The notes below the pieces were generated by a model that was not told the origin of the DNA, ran no database searches, and saw only the letters and a program-made list of their open reading frames with translations. A stretch of DNA of 50,454 nt, taken from the NCBI GenBank assembly GCA_038209155.1, contig JBBQYA010000009.1:1-50454 (forward strand). Direction: 5' to 3'. The stretch comes from JBBQYA01 sp038209155. GTDB taxonomy: Bacteria; Bacteroidota; Bacteroidia; Sphingobacteriales; Sphingobacteriaceae. The translations under genes were made by a program, and so were the position numbers. Below, piece by piece: positions 26,126 to 34,851 of this stretch; position 1 is the first letter of the stretch; each line of letters begins with the position of its first letter.

Positions 26126-26297
26126 GAATATAAAATTGGATTTATGTGGCTGAATATTAAATTATTATGAATTAAATCGACTTAGATAATTAATATATTC
26201 AGCAACATTGCAATCATTATACCAATCCTTATTTGTGTAGATTTCATTAAACTTTTTTAACACATTAGCGTTTCATTCATTCATTAGAAGCTGATTT

Positions 26298-26588
26298 TTG
26301 GAAATTATAAAAAAATACAATTTAACTGAAGTCCACATAGATAGAATTATTGAAATGGCTTGGGAGGATCGAACACCATTTGAAGCCATAGAATTCCAGT
26401 TTGGATTAAGTGAAGGTGAAGTTGTAAAACTGATGAAAAACCAACTTAAATTAAGCAGTTGGAAACTTTGGCGAGAACGAGCTCACAAAGTCTCAATGAA
26501 ACATACTAAAAAAAGAGATCCAGAAATGCTTGGATTTAAGTGTAAAGAACAAAGAACAATAACTGGAAATAAATTAAGTAAACGATAA
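26298..26588 (+). CDS. TIGR03643 / DUF2805 family protein
   Basis: 96 residues. The signature IDRIIEMAWEDRTPFEAIEF, followed by QFGLSEGEVVKLMKNQLK and SSWKLWRER, identifies the TIGR03643 (DUF2805) family, which tends to lie near photolyase, cryptochrome and DUF2256 genes. The middle resembles a helix-turn-helix and the C-terminus is strongly basic, so nucleic-acid binding is plausible but untested. The start is a TTG at 26298; the next ATG (codon 19) would remove conserved sequence. Its stop codon abuts, with zero spacing, the stop of the convergent CrtI-like gene, inside a 20-bp palindrome. Confidence 0.87.
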   Translation: MEIIKKYNLTEVHIDRIIEMAWEDRTPFEAIEFQFGLSEGEVVKLMKNQLKLSSWKLWRERAHKVSMKHTKKRDPEMLGFKCKEQRTITGNKLSKR

Positions 26589-26600
26589 TTAATTATCGTT
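26581..26600. other. 20-bp perfect palindrome spanning two abutting convergent stops
   Basis: AACGATAATT / AATTATCGTT. It encodes the last codons of both the TIGR03643 gene (plus) and the CrtI-like gene (minus), whose stop codons touch at 26588/26589. It can form a hairpin in both transcripts, though no T-run follows. Confidence 0.6.
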
Positions 26601-28082
26601 CATAATTTTGTAAGCTGCAATAATTCCACTCAAGGTTACTCCCGGAATTCCTTGACCTGGATAAACAGAATCTCCAACTAAATACAAGCCTTTTTCCAAC
26701 CTTGCATTCTGCATTTGCCAAGGTTTTACTTTCATAAATTGCGGATAGCCACCTACAAACCCAAATTTTCTTTTTGTCCAATTTTCCCAACCTTGTGGAG
26801 TTGTTGAATGATAAGAATCTATTTGCTCCCTTTTGAATAAATCTTTTTCAATTAAAAAATTTATAATTTGCTCAGCAATTAAATCTTTATTTTCAATTTT
26901 AAAATTTTCCGGGTCATGAATATGAGTTGAAATATTTGCAATAGTCTTACCATTTTTCGTTCGTAATTTGTCTTCAGAATGAGAAAAACTAATAAAAATA
27001 CTTTTAGAATTTATTCCTTTTATTTGGTTTTCAAAATGTAGTTGGTGATGTAGAATTTCATTGTTTTTTGGTTTTCCGTTTAAAACTATTCCCATTGTAA
27101 ATGCACCACTTAGTTTCTTTGAAGTAAATAATTTTTGTTCTAGTTTTTGAACATTCGTATTAATGGTTTTATCAGTGTAAGGCGAGGAAGAATCTTTGTT
27201 TTTGTTTTTATTCAAAAGATCATATAAATTATTTAATGGAATACCAGAGATTATGTTTTTAGACTGATAAGTGTTAGACTTTGTTTGAACAAAATAGTTA
27301 TATCCTTTATCAATTTTTATTACCTCTTCATTATAAATAATTTCAGAACCATTTGCGATTAAGTAATTTTCTAATTTATTTATTAACGAAATTAATCCGC
27401 CATCCATATAGTAATTTCCATAATTGGTATAACACAGTGCAGTAGCACCGAAAAGTGCATTTACTTCTTTATTTGTGTTTTGTGCAGTGATAATTAATTG
27501 CTCATCCACAAATTCAACAAATTTTTTATTTAGATGTAAATTATATTTTTTCAATAAAGTTTCCATACTTATAAATGCACTTGGGATCATTTTTAATTGA
27601 TCTATATTTACATTTTTAGCACAATTTAGTAAATCTGAAATTGAATTTGGAGGAAAAGTTAATTGTTTTAAAGATGTATTCCATACTAATTTACTTATTG
27701 CAAAACATTCTTTCCAAAACTCTTCTTGACCTTCGGAACCAAATATTTTTTTTACTTCTTTTATCCATTTATCTAATTCTTTATATCTAATTATTTCTGT
27801 TCCGTCTCTTAAAATTACCCTCATTGGAACTGATAAAATTCTTGCATTTAAATCAATATTTGCCTGTTTTAATAAGTAATTTAACGGCATTCCTTCATCC
27901 AGCCCAACAAGTGTGGTGGCACCAGATTCAAAAATATATCCATTTCGCTCGAAGGAACTACTACATCCTCCAGCAGTTTTGCCTTGTTCTAAAATACGAA
28001 TTTTCCAACCTTTGCTACATAATAGTACAGCAGCAGACAACGATCCCATTCCACTACCAATTATCAATACTTCGGATTTCAT
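26589..28082 (-). CDS. CrtI-like FAD/NAD(P)-dependent oxidoreductase
   Basis: 497 residues of the phytoene desaturase/carotenoid isomerase-like superfamily. The N-terminal FAD Rossmann motif is IGSGMGSLSAAVLLCSKG (about 7-24), followed by EQGKTAGGCSSSFERNGY and FESGATTLVG. The C-terminal FAD motif is GLYLVGDSVYPGQGIPGV with the final helix. The layout matches CrtI/CrtISO and retinol saturase-like enzymes. No phytoene synthase or other crt gene is in the window, so the substrate might be a carotenoid, another polyene or a lipid. It is convergent with TIGR03643 and divergent from the SDR at 28167 across 84 bp. Confidence 0.85.
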   Translation of the reverse strand: MKSEVLIIGSGMGSLSAAVLLCSKGWKIRILEQGKTAGGCSSSFERNGYIFESGATTLVGLDEGMPLNYLLKQANIDLNARILSVPMRVILRDGTEIIRYKELDKWIKEVKKIFGSEGQEEFWKECFAISKLVWNTSLKQLTFPPNSISDLLNCAKNVNIDQLKMIPSAFISMETLLKKYNLHLNKKFVEFVDEQLIITAQNTNKEVNALFGATALCYTNYGNYYMDGGLISLINKLENYLIANGSEIIYNEEVIKIDKGYNYFVQTKSNTYQSKNIISGIPLNNLYDLLNKNKNKDSSSPYTDKTINTNVQKLEQKLFTSKKLSGAFTMGIVLNGKPKNNEILHHQLHFENQIKGINSKSIFISFSHSEDKLRTKNGKTIANISTHIHDPENFKIENKDLIAEQIINFLIEKDLFKREQIDSYHSTTPQGWENWTKRKFGFVGGYPQFMKVKPWQMQNARLEKGLYLVGDSVYPGQGIPGVTLSGIIAAYKIMNDN

Positions 28083-28129
28083 TAAATTAAATTTACGTTT
28101 TTTCTTTCTTAAACAATAAGCGATGCGGC

Positions 28130-28159
28130 TTGTTCGACAAATTGTAAACTATAGATTTA
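28130..28159 (+). promoter_or_regulatory. Candidate promoter of the SDR/flavin-reductase operon
   Basis: TTG at 28130-28132, a 19-bp spacer and TAGATTTA at 28152-28159 (7 of 8 matches to TAnnTTTG). The start site would fall almost on the ATG at 28167, predicting a leaderless or nearly leaderless mRNA. Confidence 0.5.
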
Positions 28160-28166
28160 ATTTTAA

Positions 28167-28886
28167 ATGACAACTAATTTAGCAAACAAAAATTATTTAA
28201 TTATCGGCGGAACATCTGGAATTGGACATGCAATATGTAAACAACTAATTGAATTAGAGGCAAATGTATTTTCTATTTCAAGAAGCGAAACGAGTGATAT
28301 TGATGGAGTTATTCATATTCAAGCAGATGTTTTAGGTGATCTTTCTGCAATTTCTAATCAACTACCATCTAAGCTAGACGGGTTAGTTTATGCACCGGGA
28401 AGTATCAATCTAAAACCATTCAATCGTTTAAGCTCTTCCGATTTTTTACAAGATTTTGAAATTAATGTTTTAGGTGCTGTTAAAATTATTCAATTAAATT
28501 TAAATGCATTGAAATCTGCTGGTTCATCTTCAATCGTTTTATTTAGTACTGTAGCAGCGGCAACTGGGATGAGTTTTCACGCTTCTGTAGCGGCTTCTAA
28601 AAGTGCAGTTCAAGGACTCGCAATTTCATTAGCAGCAGAATATTCTCAAGCAAAAATAAGAGTCAATGTAATTGCTCCATCTTTAACAGACACTCCATTG
28701 GCAGCTGCACTTTTGTCTAGTGACGAAAAAAGAATTGCTTCTGATAAAAGACATCCTTTAGGTAGGATCGGCAATGCTGGTGAAATTGCTGAAGCAGCTA
28801 TTTATTTACTTTCTGATCAATCTTCATGGATGACCGGGCAAATTCTCAGGTTAGACGGTGGTATGTCGGTGATTCGCTCATTTTAA
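28167..28886 (+). CDS. SDR-family protein lacking the catalytic tyrosine
   Basis: 239 residues of the classical short-chain dehydrogenase fold. The cofactor motif GGTSGIG is at 14-20, APGS (in place of NAG) near 76-79, and the C-terminal DGGMS is present. At the active site the usual YxxxK reads VAASK at 141-145: the catalytic Tyr is Val, although Lys145 is kept, and the catalytic Ser position appears as Ser127-Thr128. The enzyme therefore may not be an ordinary alcohol/ketone oxidoreductase; it might bind nucleotide as a sensor or use another acid. It is separated by 12 bp from the flavin-reductase-like gene, forming a two-gene operon. Confidence 0.88.
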   Translation: MTTNLANKNYLIIGGTSGIGHAICKQLIELEANVFSISRSETSDIDGVIHIQADVLGDLSAISNQLPSKLDGLVYAPGSINLKPFNRLSSSDFLQDFEINVLGAVKIIQLNLNALKSAGSSSIVLFSTVAAATGMSFHASVAASKSAVQGLAISLAAEYSQAKIRVNVIAPSLTDTPLAAALLSSDEKRIASDKRHPLGRIGNAGEIAEAAIYLLSDQSSWMTGQILRLDGGMSVIRSF

Positions 28887-28898
28887 TTATTTTTGACA

Positions 28899-29531
28899 AT
28901 GATTTATTACAATCATTCCGATATTTCTTCTTTGGAACAACGTTTTCGTACGAATTTTGTAAATTCTCTTTCCGGATTTAGAAGTTTAAATTTAATAGGA
29001 ACTGCAGACTTAACTAATAATGAAAATTTAGCGATTTTTAATTCTGTATTTCATGTAGGAGCAAATCCAGCTATGCTTGGTATGGTAATAAGACCAAACG
29101 GTCCAGAACATGGAACATTAAAAAATATAATTTCCACAAAGTCTTTTACAATTAATAATGTATTAAAACAATTTTACAAAAATGCACACCAAACAAGTGC
29201 AAGATATGAATCATCTATTTCTGAATTTACAAAATGCAACCTCAATTCAAAGTATATAGATGGTTTTTGCGCTCCTTTTGTTGCCGAGTCTAGTATACAA
29301 ATTGGATTAATTTTACAAGAAATCATACCAATAAAAGCGAATGAAACAACTATAATAATTGGTACTATACAACATGTATTTTTAAATGATCTGATTTTAA
29401 AAGAGGATGGTTTTTTAGATCCGATGACAGCTGAAACTATTACAAATTGTGGTTTAGATGCATACTACCAATGTGATTTAATTGCTCGATTAAGTTATGC
29501 TAAGCCAGATCTGGAAATCAAATTAAAATAG
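28899..29531 (+). CDS. Flavin-reductase-like FMN-binding split-barrel protein
   Basis: 210 residues from the ATG at 28899 (an in-frame TTG lies two codons upstream but adds nothing conserved). The N-terminal half (NSLSGFRSLNLIGTAD, NLAIFNSVFHVGANPAMLG) is typical of the flavin reductase-like/FMN-binding split barrel. Proteins of this fold bind FMN and reduce it or use it as cofactor. Immediately downstream of the SDR, it suggests a coupled redox pair. The stop codon abuts the stop of the convergent esterase gene with no intervening base. Substrate unknown. Confidence 0.82.
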   Translation: MIYYNHSDISSLEQRFRTNFVNSLSGFRSLNLIGTADLTNNENLAIFNSVFHVGANPAMLGMVIRPNGPEHGTLKNIISTKSFTINNVLKQFYKNAHQTSARYESSISEFTKCNLNSKYIDGFCAPFVAESSIQIGLILQEIIPIKANETTIIIGTIQHVFLNDLILKEDGFLDPMTAETITNCGLDAYYQCDLIARLSYAKPDLEIKLK

Positions 29532-30440
29532 TTATTCTTTTCTTAAAACAAATCTAAAAGGAATATCCAATCGTTTGCTCCAAGATTTTTCTGAGTGATC
29601 TTCACCATCAAATTTAAGTGATTTATAGTTATTTTTTGAATATCCCTTTTTAGAAAAAATAGTATCTACTTTTAATTGATAAGGTTCATATAAACTATCT
29701 AGAGTTTTTGTTCCATAGTCGAAATAAAAGTTGTGATTTTTAGGATTTGGTATTTTTACTTTTAAATAATCCAAGAATGATTCAGGAATTAAATCATTTT
29801 TTTTCTTTACACTGCCCACCCAATGGGTTGATAAGCAAGCTACTGAACTAAATATTTCAGGGTATTCGCAAATTGCATACATAGAAATTAAACCTCCCAT
29901 ACTTGAGCCAGCCATAAAAGTATTTTGTTGATCTGATTTGGTTTTATACTTTTTATCGATATATGGTTTAAGTTCTTTTGTTATAAATAATAAATAGTTA
30001 TCCCCTAATGGCTGATCATCAAATTCATTTTTGAGCAATTCATTTCTAGCATCAGTATTTATATAGTTCAAAGATTTTTGAGGATAATATTCTTTAAACC
30101 TCTTATTTCCTCCATTTTGTATTCCAACAACAATACAATTTTTCAATTCCTTTTCTTTTGACAATATTGCAAGTGTTTCGTCTACTTTCCATTCTTGCTT
30201 GTTCCATGTTTGGGAAGTATCAAAAAGCATCGATCCATCATTCATATACAAGACAGAAAAACTTTTAGCGCCATCATAATTTTCTGGTAACCATATATAA
30301 ACATCTCTTGGATCAATGTATTTTGAAACAAATTTGGAGTAGGTTTCTATTTTACCAGAAGAAACTTGAACAGATTGGCAAGATGAATGAAGAGAAAATA
30401 ACGTCAGAAATATAATTAAAGTGTTGATTTTCAATCGCAT
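29532..30440 (-). CDS. Putative esterase lipoprotein (alpha/beta hydrolase)
   Basis: 302 residues of the Fes/esterase-D-like alpha/beta-hydrolase family. The N-terminus is a lipoprotein signal with lipobox ending at Cys21 (FSLHSSC), so it is anchored in a membrane. The nucleophile elbow AGSSMGG places Ser180; an Asp near 245 (YGTKTLD) and His282 (DGEDHSE) complete a plausible triad. Such enzymes cleave ferric siderophores or acetyl/feruloyl esters; the exact substrate is unclear. Convergent with the flavin-reductase gene and divergent from the TetR gene at 30557. Confidence 0.86.
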   Translation of the reverse strand: MRLKINTLIIFLTLFSLHSSCQSVQVSSGKIETYSKFVSKYIDPRDVYIWLPENYDGAKSFSVLYMNDGSMLFDTSQTWNKQEWKVDETLAILSKEKELKNCIVVGIQNGGNKRFKEYYPQKSLNYINTDARNELLKNEFDDQPLGDNYLLFITKELKPYIDKKYKTKSDQQNTFMAGSSMGGLISMYAICEYPEIFSSVACLSTHWVGSVKKKNDLIPESFLDYLKVKIPNPKNHNFYFDYGTKTLDSLYEPYQLKVDTIFSKKGYSKNNYKSLKFDGEDHSEKSWSKRLDIPFRFVLRKE

Positions 30441-30502
30441 GACTTTATTATTTTTAGTTTATAGAATTAAATACCGTTTTTTTGTTTTAATCGTTTATTG
30501 AC

Positions 30503-30510
30503 CAAAGATA
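30503..30510 (-). promoter_or_regulatory. Candidate -7 box of the esterase gene
   Basis: On the minus strand TATCTTTG matches TAnnTTTG exactly, 62 bp upstream of the esterase ATG. No clear TTG at 19 bp spacing. Confidence 0.4.
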
Positions 30511-30556
30511 AAATCATAAACTACAAACAGAAATTATAATTTAATGTTAAATTAAT

Positions 30557-31228
30557 ATGGCAGCAAAATCAACTCAAATACCTTTGAAAGAAAAAATTCT
30601 TCAAGCGTACATGGATTATATACTTAGCAACGGAACAAATCCTCCTTCAGTTTATGTTTTTTCAAAATCGATATCTATAAAAGAGAGTGAGTTTTATCAA
30701 GAATTTTCTTCATTCGAGAGTCTTGATGGTGAGATATGGAATTCAGAATTTGAAGAAACTTTAGTTTCTGTAAAAAGTCAGGAAGTGTATGATGGATATT
30801 CTGCAAGGGAAAAAACTTTGTCTTTATATTTTGCTTTTATTGCAAAATTACTTCAAAACAGAAGTTTTGCGGTTTATAGCTATAGAAAATCTTTAAATGG
30901 CTTAAGAACTCCTGCCGTTTTTCATAAGTTGAAAATGAAATTTAACGAGTTTTCTGATGAAGTAATTCTTGAAGGTTTAGACACTGGAGAAATTATAGAT
31001 CGACGATTTATCACCGATAGATATAAAGACGGTCTTTGGGTTCAATTTAAATTTGTTGTAGATTTTTGGGTAAAAGATAAAAGCAACGGATTTGAGAAGA
31101 CAGATGAAGCAATTGAAAAAGGAGTAAATCTTACCTTCGATTTATTTGCTAGAAGCCCCCTTGATAGTCTTTTAGACTATGGAAAATTTTTATCAAGAAA
31201 TGCAAATTTTCAATTTTCAAGTAAATAA
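30557..31228 (+). CDS. TetR-like regulator (divergent HTH)
   Basis: 223 residues. The N-terminal 60 residues align with a TetR helix-turn-helix (PLKEKILQAYMDYILSNG, then SVYVFSKSISIKESEFYQEF), but the recognition helix is unusual: EFYQEF replaces the common TLYYHF. The rest is all-helical, matching the TetR C-terminal dimer and ligand domain. It lies 20 bp before the ABC1-kinase gene and shares the operon with it and the DUF2867 gene. It may regulate this operon or may have lost DNA binding. Confidence 0.75.
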   Translation: MAAKSTQIPLKEKILQAYMDYILSNGTNPPSVYVFSKSISIKESEFYQEFSSFESLDGEIWNSEFEETLVSVKSQEVYDGYSAREKTLSLYFAFIAKLLQNRSFAVYSYRKSLNGLRTPAVFHKLKMKFNEFSDEVILEGLDTGEIIDRRFITDRYKDGLWVQFKFVVDFWVKDKSNGFEKTDEAIEKGVNLTFDLFARSPLDSLLDYGKFLSRNANFQFSSK

Positions 31229-31248
31229 AATAGATTTTTGATTATCTG

Positions 31249-32556
31249 ATGAAAGAACAAAATAGTATACCGACCAGTAAAGTTGAAAGATCGGCAAAAT
31301 TTGTTACCACTGGTATTAAAGTGGGTGGAAACTATATTAAACATTATTCAAAAAAATTGTTTAATCCTGCCCAAACAAGAGATGAATTGAACGAGAATAA
31401 CGCAACAGATATTTATAATTCGCTTAGTGAATTAAAAGGTAGCGCTTTGAAAATTGCTCAAATGCTAAGCATGGATAAAGGTATTTTACCCAAAGCCTAT
31501 GCAGACAAATTTTCTCTATCCCAATACAATGCTCCACCATTATCAGGACCATTAATTGTGAAAACGTTTTCTAATTACTTTGGAAAAACACCCTTCGAAC
31601 TTTTTGATAAGTTTGAAATAAAATCCACCAATGCAGCTTCAATTGGTCAAGTTCATAAGGCAGAATTGAATGGAAAAAAACTGGCAATTAAAATTCAATA
31701 TCCAGGAGTGGGAGATAGCATAAGTTCTGATTTAAAATTGGTTAAACCTTTTGCTTTCCGATTATTGGGAATGAGTGAAAAAGAGCTGGACATCTACATG
31801 AAAGAAGTTGAGCAAAAAATGCTCGAAGAAACAGATTATGAGCTAGAAGTTAAAAGATCAATCGAGTTTTCCGAAGCATGCAAGCCAGTACAAAACCTTG
31901 TTTTTCCAGAATATTTTCCAAAATTATCTGGGAAAAGAATTATAACAATGAGTTGGTTAGAAGGATTGCATTTAAAAGAATTTTTAGCAACTAATCCAAG
32001 TCAAAAATTAAGAAATAAAATTGGCCAAGCTCTGTGGGATTTTTATCATTTCCAGATGCACGAGTTAAGAGCTGTTCATGCAGATCCTCATCCTGGTAAT
32101 TTTATGATTACCCCAGCTGAGCAATTGGCAGTAATTGATTTTGGATGCATAAAAGAAATTCCGGAAGACTTTTACGAACCTTACTTTGCACTTACCAGTA
32201 CAGATGTTTTAAAAGACAAAACAGAAACCATTAAATTGTTTAGAGAGCTAGGCATGATTTTACCTAACGATTCGGAGCAACAAATTAATTTTTATCATAA
32301 AAATTATAAGGAAATGATTGAACTCTTTTCAAGACCTTATTCTGAACAAGTTTTTAATTTTGCAGGTGAAAATTATATTAATAATTTATTTGCATATGGT
32401 GAACAAGTTGCAAACACTCCTGAATTTAAGCAAGCCAGAGGAGTAAAACATTTTATTTATATTAATAGAACTAATTTCGGTTTATACAATCTGCTTCATG
32501 ATTTAGGAGCTGTTATCAATACACAATCATATACTTCACATCCATTGACTGTATAA
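31249..32556 (+). CDS. ABC1/UbiB-family atypical kinase
   Basis: 435 residues of the ABC1 (AarF/UbiB/COQ8) atypical kinase-like family, whose members support isoprenoid-quinone and lipid metabolism. The KxGQ-like segment appears as ALKIAQMLSMDKG, the Ala-rich loop as AASIGQVHKAEL, the nucleotide lysine in LAIKIQYPGV, the catalytic loop as HADPHPGNFMI and the metal site as VIDFGCIKEI. No C-terminal TM anchor is evident. It is 20 bp after the TetR gene and 9 bp before the DUF2867 gene. Its true phosphate acceptor or ATPase role is undetermined. Confidence 0.92.
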   Translation: MKEQNSIPTSKVERSAKFVTTGIKVGGNYIKHYSKKLFNPAQTRDELNENNATDIYNSLSELKGSALKIAQMLSMDKGILPKAYADKFSLSQYNAPPLSGPLIVKTFSNYFGKTPFELFDKFEIKSTNAASIGQVHKAELNGKKLAIKIQYPGVGDSISSDLKLVKPFAFRLLGMSEKELDIYMKEVEQKMLEETDYELEVKRSIEFSEACKPVQNLVFPEYFPKLSGKRIITMSWLEGLHLKEFLATNPSQKLRNKIGQALWDFYHFQMHELRAVHADPHPGNFMITPAEQLAVIDFGCIKEIPEDFYEPYFALTSTDVLKDKTETIKLFRELGMILPNDSEQQINFYHKNYKEMIELFSRPYSEQVFNFAGENYINNLFAYGEQVANTPEFKQARGVKHFIYINRTNFGLYNLLHDLGAVINTQSYTSHPLTV

Positions 32557-32565
32557 CAATTTTAC

Positions 32566-34017
32566 ATGAAAATCCTGCTAACCGGCGCAAATGGATATAT
32601 TGGAACAAGACTTTTGCCGGTTTTGGTCCAAAAAGGATATCATGTAGTTTGTATGGTTCGTGATCCAAGGAGATTCAGAGAAGTAAGTGAATTTGGAGAT
32701 CATGTAGAAATTATAAAGGGAGATCTTTTAGATTTAGAATCTTTAAACAGTATTCCGAAAGATATTGATGCTGCATATTATTTGGTGCACTCAATGGGAT
32801 CTTCTGGCTCGGAATTTTACGAACTTGAATCTAAGAGTGCAGATAATTTTATTAAAGTAATTAATAGTACTAAAGCATTACAAATAGTTTATTTAAGTGG
32901 AATTGTAAATGATGCTACAAAACTTTCGAAGCATTTATCCTCTAGGCTAAACGTAGAAGAGATATTACAGAGTGGAAAAGTTCCTGTTACGGTTTTGAGA
33001 GCGGCAATAATTATTGGTTCTGGTAGTGCATCATTTGAAATCATTAGAGATATTTCTGAAAAACTACCTGTAATGGTAGCTCCAAGATGGTTAAATACAA
33101 GATGCCAGCCAATAGCCATTCGTGATGTGCTTACCTATTTAGAAGGAGTAATAAATAAAAAAGAGGCTTTAAATCAAATTTTTGATATCGGAGGCCCAGA
33201 TGTTCTCACCTATAAAAAAATGATTTTGCAATATGCAGAAGCCAGAGGATTAAAAAGGTATATTTTAATTTTACCTTTCCTTTCTCCAAAAATTTCTTCT
33301 TATTGGTTGTATTTTGTAACCTCAACTTCTTTTTCGCTAGCGCAAAGCTTAGTAGATAGTATGAAGATTGAGGTGATTTGTCATGAAAATAAAATAAAGC
33401 AATTAGTGGAAACTGAAAATATTAGTTACGTTAGTGCATTAAATTTAGCATTCGTAAAAATTGAGCAAAATTCTATTGTAAGTAGCTGGAAAGATGCATT
33501 AAATAAAGGGCTATTAAGTACCTCATTCATGGATCAGGTGAAAGTTCCACAGAACGGAACTATGGAATACAAAGTAAAAATGATGTTTAAAAGAAATACA
33601 GAGGATGTGCTTAGTAATATTTGGGCAATTGGTGGTGATAGAGGCTGGTATTATTGGGATTGGATATGGAATGTTCGTGGATTTTTGGATAAGGTTTTTG
33701 GCGGAGTAGGTTCCAGAAGAGGTCGTACAAGCAGTGTAAATATAAAAGCAGGCGATGTTTTAGATTTCTGGCGTGTTTTATTAGCTGATAAAAAAAACAA
33801 TCGATTATTGCTTTATGCAGAAATGAAATTACCAGGAGAAGCTTGGCTTGAATTTAAAATATTAGAGCGAGACAATGAAAAAATATTAAGCCAAGTAGCA
33901 ACTTTTAGACCCAATGGATTGATGGGTAGATTGTATTGGTATGCGATGATGCCCTTTCACTATTTTATATTTAAAGGAATGGCTAGACAGATCGTAAATT
34001 TTGAAGAAAAAAATTAA
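32566..34017 (+). CDS. NmrA-like SDR fused to DUF2867
   Basis: 483 residues. The N-terminal half is an extended SDR/NmrA-type Rossmann domain with TGANGYIG at 6-13, MVRDPRRF at 31-38 and YLSG near 109. The C-terminal half (from about 310) belongs to the DUF2867 type, with WAIGGDRGWYYWDWIWNVRG and FWRVL as landmarks. The combined architecture is common for membrane-associated SDRs of unknown substrate. It closes the TetR/ABC1-kinase operon and is followed by a hairpin terminator. A role in lipid or quinone redox chemistry fits its neighbours but is inference. Confidence 0.86.
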   Translation: MKILLTGANGYIGTRLLPVLVQKGYHVVCMVRDPRRFREVSEFGDHVEIIKGDLLDLESLNSIPKDIDAAYYLVHSMGSSGSEFYELESKSADNFIKVINSTKALQIVYLSGIVNDATKLSKHLSSRLNVEEILQSGKVPVTVLRAAIIIGSGSASFEIIRDISEKLPVMVAPRWLNTRCQPIAIRDVLTYLEGVINKKEALNQIFDIGGPDVLTYKKMILQYAEARGLKRYILILPFLSPKISSYWLYFVTSTSFSLAQSLVDSMKIEVICHENKIKQLVETENISYVSALNLAFVKIEQNSIVSSWKDALNKGLLSTSFMDQVKVPQNGTMEYKVKMMFKRNTEDVLSNIWAIGGDRGWYYWDWIWNVRGFLDKVFGGVGSRRGRTSSVNIKAGDVLDFWRVLLADKKNNRLLLYAEMKLPGEAWLEFKILERDNEKILSQVATFRPNGLMGRLYWYAMMPFHYFIFKGMARQIVNFEEKN

Positions 34018-34037
34018 ATAAGATAAAATTAAATTAA

Positions 34038-34069
34038 AAAAAAGACCTGTTTATCAACAAGTCTTTTTT
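34038..34069. terminator. Bidirectional terminator
   Basis: AAAAAAGAC at 34038-34046 and GTCTTTTTT at 34061-34069 form a stem that continues inward (one mismatch) to a 4-nt loop. A-tract and T-tract on either side suit both the DUF2867 gene (plus) and the beta-barrel protein gene (minus). Confidence 0.82.
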
Positions 34070-34087
34070 CTTGATTTAAGATTTCAA

Positions 34088-34837
34088 TTAAAAATAAAAG
34101 TTTAAAGAGATTGAGCTATTATTACTATTTTGAACTCCAAAACCACTACTTTTTCCATTAATTACAGTTGCATTTCCATTTCCTACTTTTTCCGTTCTCT
34201 CACTAGTAGAAGATGAAGTTAAATTAAGACCAAAATTTCCTCCAACAGACATTTTAGGTGCAAAGAAATACTCTAAACCCAAAAATCCACCCACTCCAAA
34301 AGTTAAAGTATTACCACCTTCTTCTAAGAAATTACCATTTGCATTGTTTGCATTAGTAAATTCTCTTCTTCCATCGTTGTTTGAAGAAGACATAATCATA
34401 AACTGAGGACCATAGCTTACCACTAATCTTCCTGCACCTCTTCTGATTTCATATCCAGCTCCGATTCCAATGTTGGATCTAGAAACTTTGAATTCATCAA
34501 TCTTATTTGTATCTGTTCCGTTTTGAGATTCAAATGTTGATGAATTAATACCTAATGTAAAATCTACTCTTACAGCACGGTTATCTTCTAAAAAATACCT
34601 TCCTGAGATTGTAAATGGATTTCCAGCCGAACCATAATTGCTAAAAATAGGAGAATTATTATCGTCCGTTTTACCGAAAAAATTTCCTGCGTAATCTAGA
34701 AATGGTGCTGCACTAATAATTAAACCATAATCTCCTGCCACTGGTTTGATTGGCATACCTTTTTTGTTCATCATTTGTTGTGCGCTTGCAGAAATTGTAA
34801 TTCCTGCTAGTGCTAACATTAAAATTGCTTTTTTCAT
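34088..34837 (-). CDS. Outer membrane beta-barrel protein
   Basis: 249 residues with a signal peptide (about 1-19, MKKAILMLALAGITISASA). The mature part shows alternating hydrophobic/polar strands with aromatic ends, AGYEIRRGAGRLVVSYGPQF and GGFLGLEYFFAPKMSVGG, and a C-terminal strand SSISLNFYF with terminal Phe typical of outer-membrane insertion. Ser/Asn-rich loops separate strands. It probably forms a small 8-10-stranded barrel of the OmpW/OMP_b-brl class. Its upstream region has notable inverted repeats, so it may be regulated. Function unknown. Confidence 0.85.
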   Translation of the reverse strand: MKKAILMLALAGITISASAQQMMNKKGMPIKPVAGDYGLIISAAPFLDYAGNFFGKTDDNNSPIFSNYGSAGNPFTISGRYFLEDNRAVRVDFTLGINSSTFESQNGTDTNKIDEFKVSRSNIGIGAGYEIRRGAGRLVVSYGPQFMIMSSSNNDGRREFTNANNANGNFLEEGGNTLTFGVGGFLGLEYFFAPKMSVGGNFGLNLTSSSTSERTEKVGNGNATVINGKSSGFGVQNSNNSSISLNFYF

Positions 34838-34851
34838 TTTTTTGTTTGTTT

